Source: Bacteroidia bacterium
GTDB taxonomy: Bacteria > Bacteroidota > Bacteroidia > AKYH767-A > OLB10
Direction of reading: 5' to 3'
Assembly: GCA_016788185.1 (NCBI GenBank)
Contig: JAEUTF010000184.1
Coordinates: 1-34,954, forward strand
Length of the DNA: 34,954 bases
Under the pieces are notes generated by a model. That model had not been told where the DNA came from, did no database searches, and saw only the letters and a list, made by a program, of their open reading frames with translations. Positions 16,657 to 25,311 of this stretch are shown here, piece after piece. The position numbers and the translations under genes were made by a program. How positions within the stretch are numbered: the first letter of the stretch is position 1; each line of letters starts with the position of its first letter.

Positions 16657-19600
16657 TCAGGGTAATTTCACAAAGCGTCCGGTTCTGATAGCTCCTGAAG
16701 AAAGCAGTCGTATCAGGTACATGCCCGGAGGCAATCCGCTGATGTTGATTTCATGGTCTTCCTGTGAAGTCATCAGGGTGAATCGGCTGTACAGCTGCCC
16801 TTTCAGGTCAAATATTTCGCACAGGATGTTTGCTGCCGGCATGCTTTCTGCGTTAACGTGCAGCCGGTCGGTAGCAGGATTGGGATAGAGCAGGAGCCGG
16901 CCTTCCAGCCATGGCGTGGCCTGAACGGAGAGGCAGGCGTCAAGGGTAATCGTACCTCTGGCAAGGCCTGAACATCCGTTGGCGGCTTCAAAGGAATAGT
17001 CATAGATATAGTTGCCCGCATAGGCTCCTGAAGGATTGAAGGTGTTGCTGTAAATGCCATATCCAAAATAACTGCCACCGGCCGGCCATCCTGCATTGAG
17101 CAACAAGGGTAAATTACTGAGGCATACCTGAACGTCGGAAGCTGTAACGACCGGATTGGGCAGAACGGAAACCGAAACGCTGTCGGAAGTAACGCAGGAA
17201 CTCAGGCGGCAACGGTACAGGGTGGTTTGAAGGGATGGGTCAACCGCTCCGATCTGAAGCGTGGCGGTATTGTTTCCGCTGTAAGGAGCAAGCGGCGGTA
17301 CGGGCAACCATCCGCTGCCATTGTTCAGTTCCCAGTTGTAGGATAGAAAACTCCCTGCGCCGGTTAGCGAGAATTCAGCGCTGTCTCCATCGCAGGCGCT
17401 GTCATCAAGGGGTTGCTGCAGTATCTGCGGGGTAGGATTCAGCTGCAGGGAGGCGCTGTTGCTGACGGAACTGAAGGGAGGACAGTTGCCGCTGATCACA
17501 CAGCGATACTGGTAATTGTTGAAAATGGCCGGAATGTTGAGTACATCCAGAATACTGCTGTTCACCCCGTTGTAGTTCGCTCCGTTGCTGAGCGACGTAA
17601 ATCCGCTGCCGTTATCCACCTCCCATTGATATCCTATGCCGGAACCGGCTACGCTCACCGCGAATGAAGTGCTTCCTCCGTCGCAATAGGGCCGGGGACT
17701 CAGTACCGTTCCGGTGACAGGAATTCCACTGACGCTGAGCAACGCTGAATCGCTGTAGGTACAAAGGCCGATTCTGCAGCGGTAGAGATTGCCATCGTCA
17801 ATGCCGTTGGTAAAATTGACGGACAGGTTAGCGGTGTTCACCCCGCCGTATTGACTGTTGTTGGTTAAATTAGTATAGAATCCGGCGCCGGAATTTACCT
17901 GCCATTGATAGCTAAGGCCTGTGCCGGAAGCGACGATGGAGAAGGCTGACGCGCTTCCGCTGCAGACCGTATCCGGTAAGGGCTGTGCGATGACAGTAGC
18001 CGTACCGGTGTTCACATTCAACACCCCGTAGTTCGATTGAATGGTGCCGCAGGTTCCGCTGATCGTGCAACGGTACCGGTACCCGTTCATGGAGACCTGA
18101 GCATTCAGAATCAAGAGGAGCGATGTGTTTACATCCTGATAGAGGGCATTGTTGCTCAGGTTGACGTATGATCCGCTTCCGGTTGCGTCTACCTGCCATT
18201 GATAGCTGAGCCCATCACCCGCCGCGGCTACGTAAAAGCCGCTTCCCTGTCCGTCGCAGGGATTTTGATTGGCAGGCTGAAGTGAAATCTGGGGTCGCTG
18301 AAGGATGCTGAGATTGTATCCATTGTCGGTGGCCAGCAGGTAGGGAGAAGTGCTCACAATCCTGACTCTGTAATACGGACTGCTGATCAGCGTATCTGGC
18401 AGTATTCCGTTTAAGGTAACCGGGGAGGCGTTGCTGCTCACAGAATCCAGCTTCAAAGGATTGATAAACCGGCCCAAGCTGTCGGACAGTTGCAGATAGT
18501 ATTTGTTGCCGGGATCGAGGGTGAGGTTGGTTTGAGCACTGACCGTTAGGGTGGACCCCGTGCAATGCACGGCAGAAAGGGAGGAGGTAATCGTTAACTC
18601 CGGATCCGCATCGCGCTTCCAGGCGGAAAAGGACATGCTGCCCGCATAGAGTGTTTTCCCGTCAGCAAAAAGGTTTTCGATGGCGCCGATGTGCGCCGGA
18701 AAACCGTTGTTCCAGGGATGAAATGTTTTGCCGAGGTCATCGCTGAACTCCACACCGTTGCCGGTGGCGCCGAAAATAAAGCCGTTTACCGATGCAATAT
18801 CGGTGTAATAACCAAATGGGTTGACCAGCCTCCAAAGGCTGTCTTCAGCCGTTCTCCGGTAAATGGCAAGCGTGTTGTTCATGACGAGGGTGCTTCCCAA
18901 TGAGAGGATATCCCTGACCAGACCATTTCCGCTGATGCCCTGGCTGAAATTGGTCCAGGCTGCACCGGGTGTTTCCATTTTGTAAACGCTGTTGTTGATG
19001 CCTGCATAGGCCGATTGCCCCATAACCCCGACCGAATACGTTGTGCCGGAGACCGGTAAGCCGCCGCTGAAATAATTCCAGCTCACTCCCAGATCGTCAC
19101 TGTAAGCCACTTTACTGCCCGACGGCGCCACTAGGTAATTGCCATACACACAAATGTCGTTATTGGGGATAGGCGCTACCGATGGTGACTGCCAGGTTAG
19201 TCCGTTGTCGGTGGAGGAGTACAGGTTGTAAGAACCGGGAATGAAAATTTTATTGTTGACTTTTATGCCGGCACGGTAAATCCCCTGCACATTGTTCAGG
19301 CTGGTATTGGACCAGTTGGCTCCGCCATTGGCCGATCGTTTGATGCCGGAATAGAATCCTGAACCCGCGAGCAGGAGATTTCCCTCTGCAAAGCCAAAGG
19401 TGGTTCTTGCTCTTGTAATGTCTCCGTTTTTGTCGACCCAGTTTCCGCCTGAAAGCGGGCAGGAAAAAATCCCTTCGGCACTGGCCACGTACAGGTCGGT
19501 GTTGTTATGACTCATCATCCAGGGCAGATTGGCGTTCAGGTAGCCGTTGCCGAAGGGCGTGAAATTGCTTTGTCCGACCGGGGCGGAATAAACACCGCTA

Positions 19601-20412
19601 TTACTGAGTCCCGCAAAAACCGTATTGCCTCTGATGAGCCAGCTGTAGGTGTAGACGGGAGAAGGGAGGGTGGGAATGTTGACCGGATTCCAGAGTACCC
19701 CCCCGTTAAGGGTAAAATACGTTCCACTGGACGTTCCGCAATAGGCGGTGTCGCCCAGGGCGGCAAGGGAGGTGATGCTGGCATTAAAGGGAATGTTGTT
19801 GCCGGCATAATTGAACGTAACTCCTCCGTCAAGCGACTTGTAGATGCCGGCTGTTGTGGAAGCCCAGAGCGTATTTCCGCTGGAGTATAAATGATTCAGT
19901 GTACTGGCAAAACCGAATGTATATCCCGTGGCCGACCAGCTCAGGCCGTTGTTGCTGCTTTTATAGAGGTCGGTGTTTCCGGTTCCAAGATAAGCTCCCG
20001 CATACAATTCGCCCTGGTGTACCACCATTTCATACACATACGAGTAGTCCGGTAAAAGGCTGTCGGCCGCCACCCAGGTCGCTCCGAGATTGCTGCTTTT
20101 GTAAACGCCCGTATCCGAGGCGGCAAAGAGATCTGCACCAAAGGCGATGATGTCCCGTGCATACGGCATGGCCAGTCCCGCGGAAACATCGGTCCAGTTG
20201 GCACCTCCGTTCAGGCTTCTCCACAAACCTGACCCCGTACTACCATTCGTGTTGGAGGAGGCCAGTACAGCACCCTGATGACATAAGATGGATTGCGGGC
20301 TGAAGAAACCGTAGGGGCCGTTTAACGAGGTCCAGGATGACGGAGTCTGGGCGAAGGCTGTACACGATACAGTACAGGCCATGACCAGAAAGAAGTGTAG
20401 TTTGTTTTTCAT
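16657..20412 (-). CDS. Secreted Asp-box propeller and Ig-like repeat protein with T9SS type A sorting domain
   Basis: The 1251-residue protein starts with a signal peptide (MKNKLHFFL, cleavage after TAFAQ near residue 22). Residues 25-620 hold about a dozen blade-like repeats with at least nine Asp-box (BNR) motifs such as SLNGGANW, SSNNGLSW, SLDGGVTF and SDDLGKTF, the pattern of sialidase-like or VPS10-like beta-propellers. I see no sialidase catalytic signature, so this is more likely a binding or scaffold propeller. Next come four tandem Ig-like modules with core Trp at 739, 837, 930 and 1027. A short Cys-containing module then leads to the T9SS sorting domain, from YPNPATD at 1176 through GLPPGMYLIRL to the end. 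It is expected on the cell surface or released. It is alone on its strand; GH31 is downstream. Confidence 0.93.
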   Translation of the reverse strand: MKNKLHFFLVMACTVSCTAFAQTPSSWTSLNGPYGFFSPQSILCHQGAVLASSNTNGSTGSGLWRSLNGGANWTDVSAGLAMPYARDIIAFGADLFAASDTGVYKSSNLGATWVAADSLLPDYSYVYEMVVHQGELYAGAYLGTGNTDLYKSSNNGLSWSATGYTFGFASTLNHLYSSGNTLWASTTAGIYKSLDGGVTFNYAGNNIPFNASITSLAALGDTAYCGTSSGTYFTLNGGVLWNPVNIPTLPSPVYTYSWLIRGNTVFAGLSNSGVYSAPVGQSNFTPFGNGYLNANLPWMMSHNNTDLYVASAEGIFSCPLSGGNWVDKNGDITRARTTFGFAEGNLLLAGSGFYSGIKRSANGGANWSNTSLNNVQGIYRAGIKVNNKIFIPGSYNLYSSTDNGLTWQSPSVAPIPNNDICVYGNYLVAPSGSKVAYSDDLGVSWNYFSGGLPVSGTTYSVGVMGQSAYAGINNSVYKMETPGAAWTNFSQGISGNGLVRDILSLGSTLVMNNTLAIYRRTAEDSLWRLVNPFGYYTDIASVNGFIFGATGNGVEFSDDLGKTFHPWNNGFPAHIGAIENLFADGKTLYAGSMSFSAWKRDADPELTITSSLSAVHCTGSTLTVSAQTNLTLDPGNKYYLQLSDSLGRFINPLKLDSVSSNASPVTLNGILPDTLISSPYYRVRIVSTSPYLLATDNGYNLSILQRPQISLQPANQNPCDGQGSGFYVAAAGDGLSYQWQVDATGSGSYVNLSNNALYQDVNTSLLLILNAQVSMNGYRYRCTISGTCGTIQSNYGVLNVNTGTATVIAQPLPDTVCSGSASAFSIVASGTGLSYQWQVNSGAGFYTNLTNNSQYGGVNTANLSVNFTNGIDDGNLYRCRIGLCTYSDSALLSVSGIPVTGTVLSPRPYCDGGSTSFAVSVAGSGIGYQWEVDNGSGFTSLSNGANYNGVNSSILDVLNIPAIFNNYQYRCVISGNCPPFSSVSNSASLQLNPTPQILQQPLDDSACDGDSAEFSLTGAGSFLSYNWELNNGSGWLPVPPLAPYSGNNTATLQIGAVDPSLQTTLYRCRLSSCVTSDSVSVSVLPNPVVTASDVQVCLSNLPLLLNAGWPAGGSYFGYGIYSNTFNPSGAYAGNYIYDYSFEAANGCSGLARGTITLDACLSVQATPWLEGRLLLYPNPATDRLHVNAESMPAANILCEIFDLKGQLYSRFTLMTSQEDHEINISGLPPGMYLIRLLSSGAIRTGRFVKLP
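17140..18300 (-). repeat. Four tandem Ig-like modules in the propeller protein
   Basis: Each module has an early Cys, a YQWQV/YQWEV/YNWEL strand, a Y-x-GVNT/NNT turn, and a YRC motif carrying the second Cys, as in Ig-fold disulfides. The core Trp residues are 98, 93 and 97 residues apart. The first two copies are closest: the DNA around both Trp codons shares a 15-base run (from 18193 and 17899). Confidence 0.75.
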
Positions 20413-20642
20413 TGCATTTTATGAATCACAGCATTTAAAACCCGTTGAGGATGTACTGCAAGGGGACGCTGTGGTGGCCGATGGATAGCGGGAGCGGCTG
20501 AGGCTGTGTTTTTTCAGGTCGATAATCCTGGCATTCGCAGTACTCCGTTTTACCGGTGTTTGAACTGAGGACAGCCCTGCTTTTTCAGCATAAAAATATG
20601 GATTTAAAGGGGGGAATTACAGTCTTCGGGCCTTTCATTTGC

Positions 20643-20650
20643 TATTTTTG
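20643..20650 (+). promoter_or_regulatory. -7 promoter box of the E1 dehydrogenase gene
   Basis: TATTTTTG is an exact TAnnTTTG match. Only four bases separate it from the ATG at 20655, so the predicted transcription start falls on or next to the A of the ATG and the message may be leaderless. The preceding 230 bp, up to the divergent propeller gene, show no other clear feature. Confidence 0.6.
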
Positions 20651-20654
20651 CGGC

Positions 20655-22733
20655 ATGTCCCTATCCCTTGCTTCCAGTCTGAGAACCGGATCCAGTACTG
20701 AGGTCTTGCTCAAGGCTTATCGCCTGATGTGCACCGCCAAAGAAATGACGGTATTGTTTGAGGAAAAAGTGCAGATTACAGCCAAATATGTGCATGCCAC
20801 CTCGCGTGGTCATGAAGCCATTCAGCTGGCGGTGGGCATGCAACTGAAACCGCAGGATTACCTCAGTGCCTATTACCGGGATGACAGCATGTTACTGGGT
20901 ATCGGGTTGCGGCCCTATGAGTTGATGTTGCAATTGCTGGCCAAGAGGGACGATCCCTTTTCCGGTGGTCGAACCTATTACTGCCATCCCAGCCTGAATC
21001 GTGAAGGAATGCCCAAAATTCCCCATCAGAGTTCCGCCACCGGCATGCAGGCCATTCCGGCCACGGGTTTAGCCATGGGCATTCAATACCTGACCAAACA
21101 GGGACTTCTGCCGGCTGACGAAGAATCGCCGCTGGTGGTGTGTTCGTTGGGAGATGCTTCGGTCACGGAAGGTGAAGTGGCGGAAGCTTTTCAGATGGCG
21201 GCATTAAAGCAATTTCCGATCATTTTTGTGGTGCAGGATAATGAATGGGACATATCGGCTACCGCTGCCGAAACCAGGGCGATGAATGCCTACGAATATG
21301 CGAAGGGCTTTAAAGGTCTGGAGGCGGTTACCATCGACGGTACCGATTTTTTCACCTGTTATGAAACCCTGCAAAGGATCATGGAGTCGGTACGGAAGGA
21401 TCCGCGGCCCTGGTTGGTGCACGCCAGGGTGCCACTACTGAATCACCACACCTCAGGGGTGCGCAAGGAATGGTACCGTGATGACCTGGAAGAGGCGGCC
21501 TTACGGGATCCTTTGCCCCGCTTTCGTGCCGGACTGCTGGAAGCAGGAATTGCGGAAAGTGAACTGACAGAAATGGAGGCGCTGGCTTATACCAGTGTAC
21601 GTGCAGATTTTGAGGAAGCCCTGAAGGCGGAAGATCCCCGTCCGGAGGATTTGTTTACCCATGATTTTGCGCCCACGCCGGTACTAAAGGAGTCCGGAGA
21701 ACGGACACCTGCAGGTGGTGAAACTAAAGTGATGGTCGATTGTGCCCTCTTTGCCATCCAGGAACTGATGGAAAAGCACCGTGAATGCCTGCTGTATGGC
21801 CAGGATGTGGGAGGGCGCTTGGGAGGCGTTTTCCGTGAGGCCGCCACGCTTGCTCAGAAATTCGGAGACCACCGGGTGTTCAATACACCCATTCAGGAAG
21901 CTTTCATCATTGGCAGCACGGTGGGCATGAGTGCCACCGGATGCAAACCCATTGTTGAAGTGCAGTTTGCCGATTACATATGGCCGGGGCTGAATCAGCT
22001 ATTTACAGAAGTCAGCCGGAGTGCTTACCTCACCAATGGCAAATGGCCGGTCAGCTGCATCATCCGGGTGCCGATCGGTGCCTACGGGAGCGGTGGTCCC
22101 TACCATTCCTCCAGCGTTGAAAGCGTGCTGACCAATATACGCGGAATCAAGATTTGCTATCCTTCCACCGGCGCCGACCTGAAAGGCCTGATGAAAGCGG
22201 CGTATTACGATCCGAATCCGGTGGTGATGCTGGAGCACAAAGGCCTATACTGGTCAAAAATCAAGGGGACCGAGGAGGCGAAGACGGTAGAACCTTCCGA
22301 AGACTACATTCTTCCCCTGGGCAAAGCCAGGATGGTACTGGAAGCAGAGGCCTCTCCAACAACGGATACCCTGAGCGTTATAACCTATGGCATGGGGGTT
22401 TACTGGTCAAAGAACGCTGCCTCCTCCTTCCCGGGCCGGGTGGAGATCATCGACCTGCGCACACTGATGCCGTTGGATACGGAAGCTGTTTTCACCTCCG
22501 TTCGAAAACATAACAAATGCCTGATCGTGACCGAAGAGCCGGTGTTTAATTCATTCGCGCAGGCCCTGGCCGGCCGTATTCAGCAGGAATGTTTTCAGTG
22601 GCTGGAAGCACCGGTCAGGGTCATCGGAGCGGAGAATATGCCGGCCATCCCGCTCAACAGCATCCTTGAAGCGACCATGCTTCCGAATGCTCAAAAGGTA
22701 AAATCTGCCATGGAATCCCTGCTTGATTATTAA
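20655..22733 (+). CDS. 2-oxoacid dehydrogenase E1 component, fused alpha and beta subunits
   Basis: The 692-residue protein joins both halves of a thiamine-diphosphate E1 enzyme, which decarboxylates a 2-oxoacid (branched-chain 2-oxoacids or pyruvate) and passes the acyl group to the lipoyl E2. The alpha half (about 20-340) has the ThDP/Mg motif, GDA at 166-168 to N196 in QDNEWD. Ala stands where the textbook motif has GDG, which I recall as usual in this fused family. The beta half (from about 355) includes LLYGQDVGG, the FNTPIQEAFI segment, EVQFADY and IGAYGSGGPYHS. I choose the ATG at 20655, because the -7 box lies at 20643; a GTG at 20556 would lie upstream of that promoter. MiaE follows after 9 bp. 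E2 and E3 are not in the window, so substrate is unresolved. Confidence 0.92.
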   Translation: MSLSLASSLRTGSSTEVLLKAYRLMCTAKEMTVLFEEKVQITAKYVHATSRGHEAIQLAVGMQLKPQDYLSAYYRDDSMLLGIGLRPYELMLQLLAKRDDPFSGGRTYYCHPSLNREGMPKIPHQSSATGMQAIPATGLAMGIQYLTKQGLLPADEESPLVVCSLGDASVTEGEVAEAFQMAALKQFPIIFVVQDNEWDISATAAETRAMNAYEYAKGFKGLEAVTIDGTDFFTCYETLQRIMESVRKDPRPWLVHARVPLLNHHTSGVRKEWYRDDLEEAALRDPLPRFRAGLLEAGIAESELTEMEALAYTSVRADFEEALKAEDPRPEDLFTHDFAPTPVLKESGERTPAGGETKVMVDCALFAIQELMEKHRECLLYGQDVGGRLGGVFREAATLAQKFGDHRVFNTPIQEAFIIGSTVGMSATGCKPIVEVQFADYIWPGLNQLFTEVSRSAYLTNGKWPVSCIIRVPIGAYGSGGPYHSSSVESVLTNIRGIKICYPSTGADLKGLMKAAYYDPNPVVMLEHKGLYWSKIKGTEEAKTVEPSEDYILPLGKARMVLEAEASPTTDTLSVITYGMGVYWSKNAASSFPGRVEIIDLRTLMPLDTEAVFTSVRKHNKCLIVTEEPVFNSFAQALAGRIQQECFQWLEAPVRVIGAENMPAIPLNSILEATMLPNAQKVKSAMESLLDY

Positions 22734-22742
22734 TAACCATTC

Positions 22743-23324
22743 ATGTTCCGACTTAAATTACCGACGGATCCGAGATGGGTCAATATTGTTGAGAAAAACA
22801 TTGAAGAGATTCTCACCGATCATGCCTACTGCGAGCAGAAAGCCGCTTCGAATGCCATTTCAATTGTCGTCAAGCATCCTGAAAAAAGCGACCTGGTGAA
22901 GGCGGTGCTGGAAGTGGCGCAGGAAGAATTGCAGCATTTTCAGATGGTTCACGACAAGCTGCTGGAACGGGGTTTTGTACTGGGGCGGGAGCGAAAAGAC
23001 GAATACGTGAACCTGCTTTACGATTTTATGCAGAAGGGCGGTTCGCGAACGCGGCAATTGATTGACCGTCTGCTCTTCGCCGCCATGATAGAAGCCAGGA
23101 GTTGTGAACGGTTTAAAGTGTTGTCGGAGCATATTCAGGACGAAGACCTGAAAGTATTTTACCACGACCTCATGATCAGCGAAGCCAACCATTACACGCT
23201 CTTCCTGGGTTTCGCGAGGCAGTATGCGGAGGGGGAAGATGTGGAAGCTCGCTGGCAGGAGTGGCTGGATTATGAAGGAGAAATCATAAGCGGTTTCGGA
23301 AAAAAGGAAACCATTCACGGTTGA
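22743..23324 (+). CDS. miaE: tRNA-(ms2io6A)-hydroxylase MiaE-like
   Basis: MiaE is a non-haem diiron monooxygenase that hydroxylates the isopentenyl side chain of (ms2)i6A at position 37 of tRNAs reading UNN codons. The 193-residue ferritin-like four-helix protein shows the carboxylate-bridged set at the right spacing: E31 (CEQK), E62-x-x-H65 (EELQH), E116 (MIEARSCERF) and E146-x-x-H149 (EANHYT). The early motif LPTDPRW is also typical. It begins 9 bp after the E1 gene and is probably cotranscribed with it; a metabolic link is not obvious. Its stop lies one base from the stop of the convergent capD-like gene, with no terminator hairpin between them. The miaA and miaB partners are not in this window. 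Confidence 0.9.
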   Translation: MFRLKLPTDPRWVNIVEKNIEEILTDHAYCEQKAASNAISIVVKHPEKSDLVKAVLEVAQEELQHFQMVHDKLLERGFVLGRERKDEYVNLLYDFMQKGGSRTRQLIDRLLFAAMIEARSCERFKVLSEHIQDEDLKVFYHDLMISEANHYTLFLGFARQYAEGEDVEARWQEWLDYEGEIISGFGKKETIHG

Positions 23325-23325
23325 T

Positions 23326-25224
23326 TCAGATTGCGCGCTCTTTCACATCGAGTTTTTCGAATTCGGAATTCTTGCTGAGAAACTCCGGCACGATTTCTTT
23401 CATCTTCCGGACGATGGCCTTGTTATCCTGGCTCGAAAAGAGTCCGATCAGCTCCCTGATATCCTTCGATACGGTTTCAAAATCATATTCCTTGACCCTG
23501 GCGATCATGATTTTACTGTGATGGGTGGGCAGTGTGTTTTCTTCGTTGGCGAGCAATTCTTCAAAGAGCTTTTCGCCGGGACGGATGCCGGTATAGCGGA
23601 TCTGAATATCCTTGCCCAGTTCCAGACCGCTGAGCTGAATCATTTTCCGGGCCAGATCGGCAATTTTCACGGGCTTGCCCATGTCGAAAATAAAAATTTC
23701 ACCGCCCTTGCCCATGGTCCCGGCCTCTAAAACCAGCTGACAGGCTTCGCTGATCGTCATAAAATAACGGGTGATGTCCGGGTGGGTGACGGTAAGGGGT
23801 AATCCGGATTCGATTTGTTTTTTGAATCGCGGGATGACACTGCCGTTAGATCCCAGTACGTTTCCAAAGCGGGTGGTAATGAACTTTGTTTTACCCTGGC
23901 CATTCATGGATTGCGTGTAGATCTCCGCAATGCGTTTGGTGGCGCCCATGATGTTGGTGGGATTGACCGCCTTGTCGGTGCTGATCATGACAAACTTCCG
24001 GGCTTCAAATTCAAGGGCAAGATCGGCGATGATTTTGGTGCCGAGCACATTGTTGAGAATGGATTCGCTCGGATTCAGCTCCATGACAGGCACATGCTTG
24101 TAAGCGGCCGCATGGAACACCATGTCGGGACGAAAGGTGTTGAAAACATTACGCATGCGTTCCATGTTGCGGATGTCGCCGATGACGGTTTCCAGTTTCT
24201 GGAAATTCGTTTCCGGATTATCCCTGATCTCCAGTTCCAGTTCATAGAGCGGTGATTCGGCGATGTCAAGGATCACCAGCAGTTTGGGGCCGAAAGGAAG
24301 TATCTGACGTACCATTTCACTGCCGATGGATCCGGCGGCACCGGTCACCAGGATGGTCTTGCCCTGGAGTTCGTGACGGATGGTGTCAAGGTGCAGTTGA
24401 ATGGGCTCCCTGCCGAGTAAATCTTCAATGTTGACTTTGCGGATTTGCTTGAAGCTAAGTTCGCCGTTGATCCAGGATTTCACAGGAGGAACATTCAAGA
24501 CCCGGATGTTATGACTCAGGCAGGATTCAACGATATATTGTTTTCGTTCGGCCGAGATGTTCTGGATGGCGATGATCAGGTGTTTGATGTCCCGTTTTTC
24601 AAGAAGATTTTCGAGCTGGGAGGCCGGGTGAATACCGATTCCCTCCAGTTTTTTACCCGCTTTCTTCGGGTCGTCATCAATAAAACCTACTACTTTGTAA
24701 CGGGTGCCTTTATCCCGGTCGAGGGTGCGTTTGGTAGTCAGTCCGGCCTCGCCGGCACCATAAATAAGAACGCCTGTTTTCTCGCTGCTTGGATTTTTAA
24801 GTTCCATATAAATCACCTTCACCAGCAAGCGGCCGGTAATCATAAAAAATACCGTAATCAGGAATTCAAGGATAATGATTGAAAAGGGCACAAGGTACAC
24901 TCCGGTGAACGGGTAGTTGACGAGATTTCCGACCGCCAGGCAGAAGGATCCTGCCGCCAGCGTTAACAAGATCCGCACGGCATCCCGCGTGCCGGTATAG
25001 CGGATGATGCCCCGGTAAATTTTGGTGATGATAAAGGAAACGCACCGCACGCTGAGCACTACGGAAAATACCAGGGGAAAAGTATCGGTTTCCACCTCCG
25101 GTACACGGAAGTTAAAACGCAGCAGGTACGCAAGACCCAGCGAAACGACGCAAATCAGCAGGTCGATCAGGAAAATGGTAAAGCGGGGAAGGCTTCGGCT
25201 GGGGAGTTTCAGGGGGATACCCAT
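23326..25224 (-). CDS. Membrane-bound nucleotide-sugar 4,6-dehydratase/epimerase (CapD/FlaA1/WbpM type)
   Basis: The 632-residue protein has an N-terminal membrane region with about four helices (residues 15-140), a CoA-binding-like Rossmann domain with GAGEAG from residue 156, and a C-terminal extended SDR domain with nucleotide motif VTGAAGSIG at 293-301. The catalytic region reads STDKAVNP at 415-422. The usual YxxxK is replaced by MxxxK (Met426, Lys430), the hallmark of the PglF/WbpM/FlaA1 group of UDP-GlcNAc 4,6-dehydratases. These make a 4-keto-6-deoxy sugar nucleotide for capsule, O-antigen or protein glycans. It is divergent from a glycosyltransferase gene, which agrees with a surface glycan role, although no larger polysaccharide cluster is present. 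The exact sugar substrate is not known. Confidence 0.95.
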   Translation of the reverse strand: MGIPLKLPSRSLPRFTIFLIDLLICVVSLGLAYLLRFNFRVPEVETDTFPLVFSVVLSVRCVSFIITKIYRGIIRYTGTRDAVRILLTLAAGSFCLAVGNLVNYPFTGVYLVPFSIIILEFLITVFFMITGRLLVKVIYMELKNPSSEKTGVLIYGAGEAGLTTKRTLDRDKGTRYKVVGFIDDDPKKAGKKLEGIGIHPASQLENLLEKRDIKHLIIAIQNISAERKQYIVESCLSHNIRVLNVPPVKSWINGELSFKQIRKVNIEDLLGREPIQLHLDTIRHELQGKTILVTGAAGSIGSEMVRQILPFGPKLLVILDIAESPLYELELEIRDNPETNFQKLETVIGDIRNMERMRNVFNTFRPDMVFHAAAYKHVPVMELNPSESILNNVLGTKIIADLALEFEARKFVMISTDKAVNPTNIMGATKRIAEIYTQSMNGQGKTKFITTRFGNVLGSNGSVIPRFKKQIESGLPLTVTHPDITRYFMTISEACQLVLEAGTMGKGGEIFIFDMGKPVKIADLARKMIQLSGLELGKDIQIRYTGIRPGEKLFEELLANEENTLPTHHSKIMIARVKEYDFETVSKDIRELIGLFSSQDNKAIVRKMKEIVPEFLSKNSEFEKLDVKERAI

Positions 25225-25242
25225 GGTTCAGGATACTGGCTT

Positions 25243-25250
25243 CAAATTTA
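25243..25250 (-). promoter_or_regulatory. -7 promoter box of the capD-like gene
   Basis: The minus strand reads TAAATTTG, an exact TAnnTTTG match, 18 bp upstream of the ATG at 25224, giving a predicted leader of about 13 nt. Confidence 0.65.
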
Positions 25251-25275
25251 CTAAATTCATTCCTACGCTTTTTGG

Positions 25276-25283
25276 TATATTTG
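25276..25283 (+). promoter_or_regulatory. -7 promoter box of the glycosyltransferase gene
   Basis: TATATTTG is an exact TAnnTTTG match, 25 bp from the divergent capD-like box. Predicted initiation near 25288 lies downstream of the ATG at 25285, which supports the later ATG at 25312; that start is preceded by a purine-rich GAGGAAG. Confidence 0.65.
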
Positions 25284-25311
25284 CATGCTTTTCGAGGAAG
25301 ATGGTACCCCT

